DNA from: Bacillota bacterium
GTDB taxonomy: Bacteria > Bacillota > Clostridia > Oscillospirales > Ruminococcaceae
DNA: 23,553 nt
Direction of reading: 5' to 3'
Assembly (NCBI GenBank): GCA_023431215.1
Contig: JAEYXR010000007.1
Span: forward strand, 1-23,553
The position numbers and the translations under genes were made by a program. Every line of letters begins with the position of its first letter. Position 1 is the first letter of the stretch. This document shows positions 22,521 through 23,553 of this stretch, one piece after another. The notes below the pieces were generated by a model. The model was not told where the DNA came from and did no database searches. It worked only from the letters and a program-made list of their open reading frames with translations.

Positions 22521-23483
22521 ATGAAGAAGATTCTTTCTGCTGTGTTGGCTGCTGCTATGCTTGCTACCACTGCTATGGCAGCTACCTACACTCCCGGCCA
22601 GAAGATTAAGTTCGACGAGACCACTCCCGGCTGGAGCAGCGTAGACCCCGAAGGCACCGCTCCCGAGAAGGAAATCCACAGCGACAACTACTCTATCACT
22701 GAGGTTAAGTGGGAGTCCGGTAAAGACATGATCGATTCCGTTAAGATCGATAACGATGAGAACAAGGTTGTTGTTACCCTGAAGCAGGACTACACCTCTA
22801 CCAAAGAAAAAGAGCTCAAAGGTACCATCAAGCTCCGTCAGAAGGGCGTAAGCAAGTACCACACCATGTCCATCGAGGGCACTGTTGGTTACAACCAGAA
22901 CGAGATCATCATCGACGCTGATGGTAACATCTCTGCTTTCACCCCCGAGAACGGCATTGTCTACACCGTTAAGGCTGCAGGCAACATCCCCTACGGCACC
23001 CTGGAATTCTCCGCTGACCTGGCTGAGATCTCTGTTCGCGTTTACGAGAAAGACAAGTTCTACCTGGGCTTCAACGTAGACCCCAACCGTGATGTTCTGC
23101 TGGCTAACGCTGATTCCGACGCTGAGATGAACTTCCTCAACTTCACCGGTGCTCCTTCCTTCAACTCTACTGCTACCGTTAACTTCTTTGAGACCGATAA
23201 AGATTCTGTCATCTACGAGATCAAAAACGGCAAGCTGGTAAAATCCGCTGCTAAGTGGGATGAGGATGCAGGTTGCTTCGTACTGAAGACCAAGACCCTG
23301 GGCAGCTATGTCATTTCCGACAAAGAGCTTAAGTCTCCTGCCGGCAACAACGGTTCTTCCAATGGCTCTTCCAACGGCGATGTTACCAACCCCGACACCG
23401 GCGCTAACGACGTTGTTGGTGTTGCTACCGCTCTGGCTGTAGTTGCTCTGGTTTCTGCTGCTGCTGTTTCTCTCAAGAAATAA
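22521..23483 (+). CDS. Secreted, probably surface-anchored protein with NPDTG C-terminal tail
   Basis: 320 residues, family not recognised. A signal peptide (MKKILSAVLAAAMLATTAMA, cleavage likely after Ala20) leads to a beta-rich, Lys/Asp-rich body (~21-275) without any Cys until one in DAGCFVL. A Ser/Asn/Gly linker (~276-289) precedes NPDTG (290-294), a hydrophobic helix (~297-317) and a final LKK. This is the order of a sortase sorting signal, with NPDTG in place of LPxTG, although the charged tail is only two lysines, so simple membrane retention is also possible. Codon use is strongly biased (AAC, GAC, TTC, GGT/GGC, CGT) compared with neighbours, suggesting high expression, as does the good promoter, RBS GGAGG and terminator. 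It may be a structural surface protein; ligand and role are unknown. Confidence 0.85.
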   Translation: MKKILSAVLAAAMLATTAMAATYTPGQKIKFDETTPGWSSVDPEGTAPEKEIHSDNYSITEVKWESGKDMIDSVKIDNDENKVVVTLKQDYTSTKEKELKGTIKLRQKGVSKYHTMSIEGTVGYNQNEIIIDADGNISAFTPENGIVYTVKAAGNIPYGTLEFSADLAEISVRVYEKDKFYLGFNVDPNRDVLLANADSDAEMNFLNFTGAPSFNSTATVNFFETDKDSVIYEIKNGKLVKSAAKWDEDAGCFVLKTKTLGSYVISDKELKSPAGNNGSSNGSSNGDVTNPDTGANDVVGVATALAVVALVSAAAVSLKK

Positions 23484-23518
23484 GCCTTAGCTCCTTAACC
23501 TAGCTATACACACTTATA

Positions 23519-23553
23519 ATCGCTCTGAGTTCTCCGCTCAGGGCGATTTTTTT
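23519..23553 (+). terminator. Rho-independent terminator of the secreted-protein gene
   Basis: ATCGCTCTGAG pairs with CTCAGGGCGAT (11 pairs including one G-U) around TTCTCCG, followed by T residues to the end of the window. Confidence 0.9.

Noticed and set aside
22167..22862. 231-codon minus-strand frame overlapping the secreted-protein gene and its promoter
   Set aside because: It runs through the promoter, leader and signal-peptide region of the real gene, its Lys-rich middle only mirrors the T-tracts, and it lacks an RBS.
1..23553. CRISPR arrays, insertion sequences, prophage genes, tRNA or rRNA
   Set aside because: No spaced direct-repeat array, transposase, integrase or RNA gene signature was seen on either strand.

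Overview
This window looks chromosomal and comes from a low-to-mid-GC Gram-positive anaerobe, most likely a clostridial (Oscillospiraceae-type) Firmicute. The grounds are strong AGGAGG ribosome binding sites, several TTG starts, sigma-A promoters with 16-18 bp spacers, many rho-independent terminators, a Firmicute-type two-subunit iron-sulfur serine dehydratase, an SdpR/SdpI pair, and a secreted protein with an NPDTG-hydrophobic-KK tail. The taxonomy is inference; no rRNA or tRNA is present to confirm it.

Layout. 1-739 (-): 5' part of a lipoprotein gene cut by the window edge. 893-5830 (-): a complete branched-chain (or related) amino-acid ABC importer, livK-livH-livM-livG-livF, with an attenuator-like terminator and a second promoter after livK. 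6453-7787 (+): membrane-anchored HtrA serine protease, followed by about 180 bp of consecutive hairpins ending in a terminator (candidate small RNA or structured 3' UTR). 8318-8770 (+): unknown four-helix membrane protein, convergent with sdaAB-sdaAA (-, 10444-8798), which deaminates L-serine to pyruvate. 10726-11295 (-): Nudix hydrolase. 11488-13194 (+): apparent operon of a TIM-barrel amidohydrolase, a rhomboid-family membrane protein and a 77-aa membrane protein. 13526-15346 (+): typA/bipA. 15563-16537 (+): an unknown tail-anchored-like protein and a DUF1294 protein. 18085-16600 (-): two TrkA/RCK potassium-transport regulatory subunits with no channel subunit beside them. 19869-18487 (-) and 20092-21036 (+): divergent ROK-like kinase and cupin/AraC regulator. 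22015-21094 (-): sdpR-sdpI operon whose promoter lies between two palindromic operators. 22521-23483 (+): a probably abundant secreted, surface-anchored protein of unknown function with an elaborate promoter region.

How the genes relate. Most units are independent housekeeping or accessory transcription units separated by clear terminators. Amino-acid uptake (liv) and serine deamination (sda) both fit amino-acid fermentation. No mobile element, CRISPR array, tRNA or rRNA was seen. The least explained parts are the structured RNA after htrA, the promoter region of the secreted NPDTG protein, the ROK-like/AraC pair, and the two-operator arrangement of sdpRI. None of these amounts to a demonstrated new system; they are the places to look.
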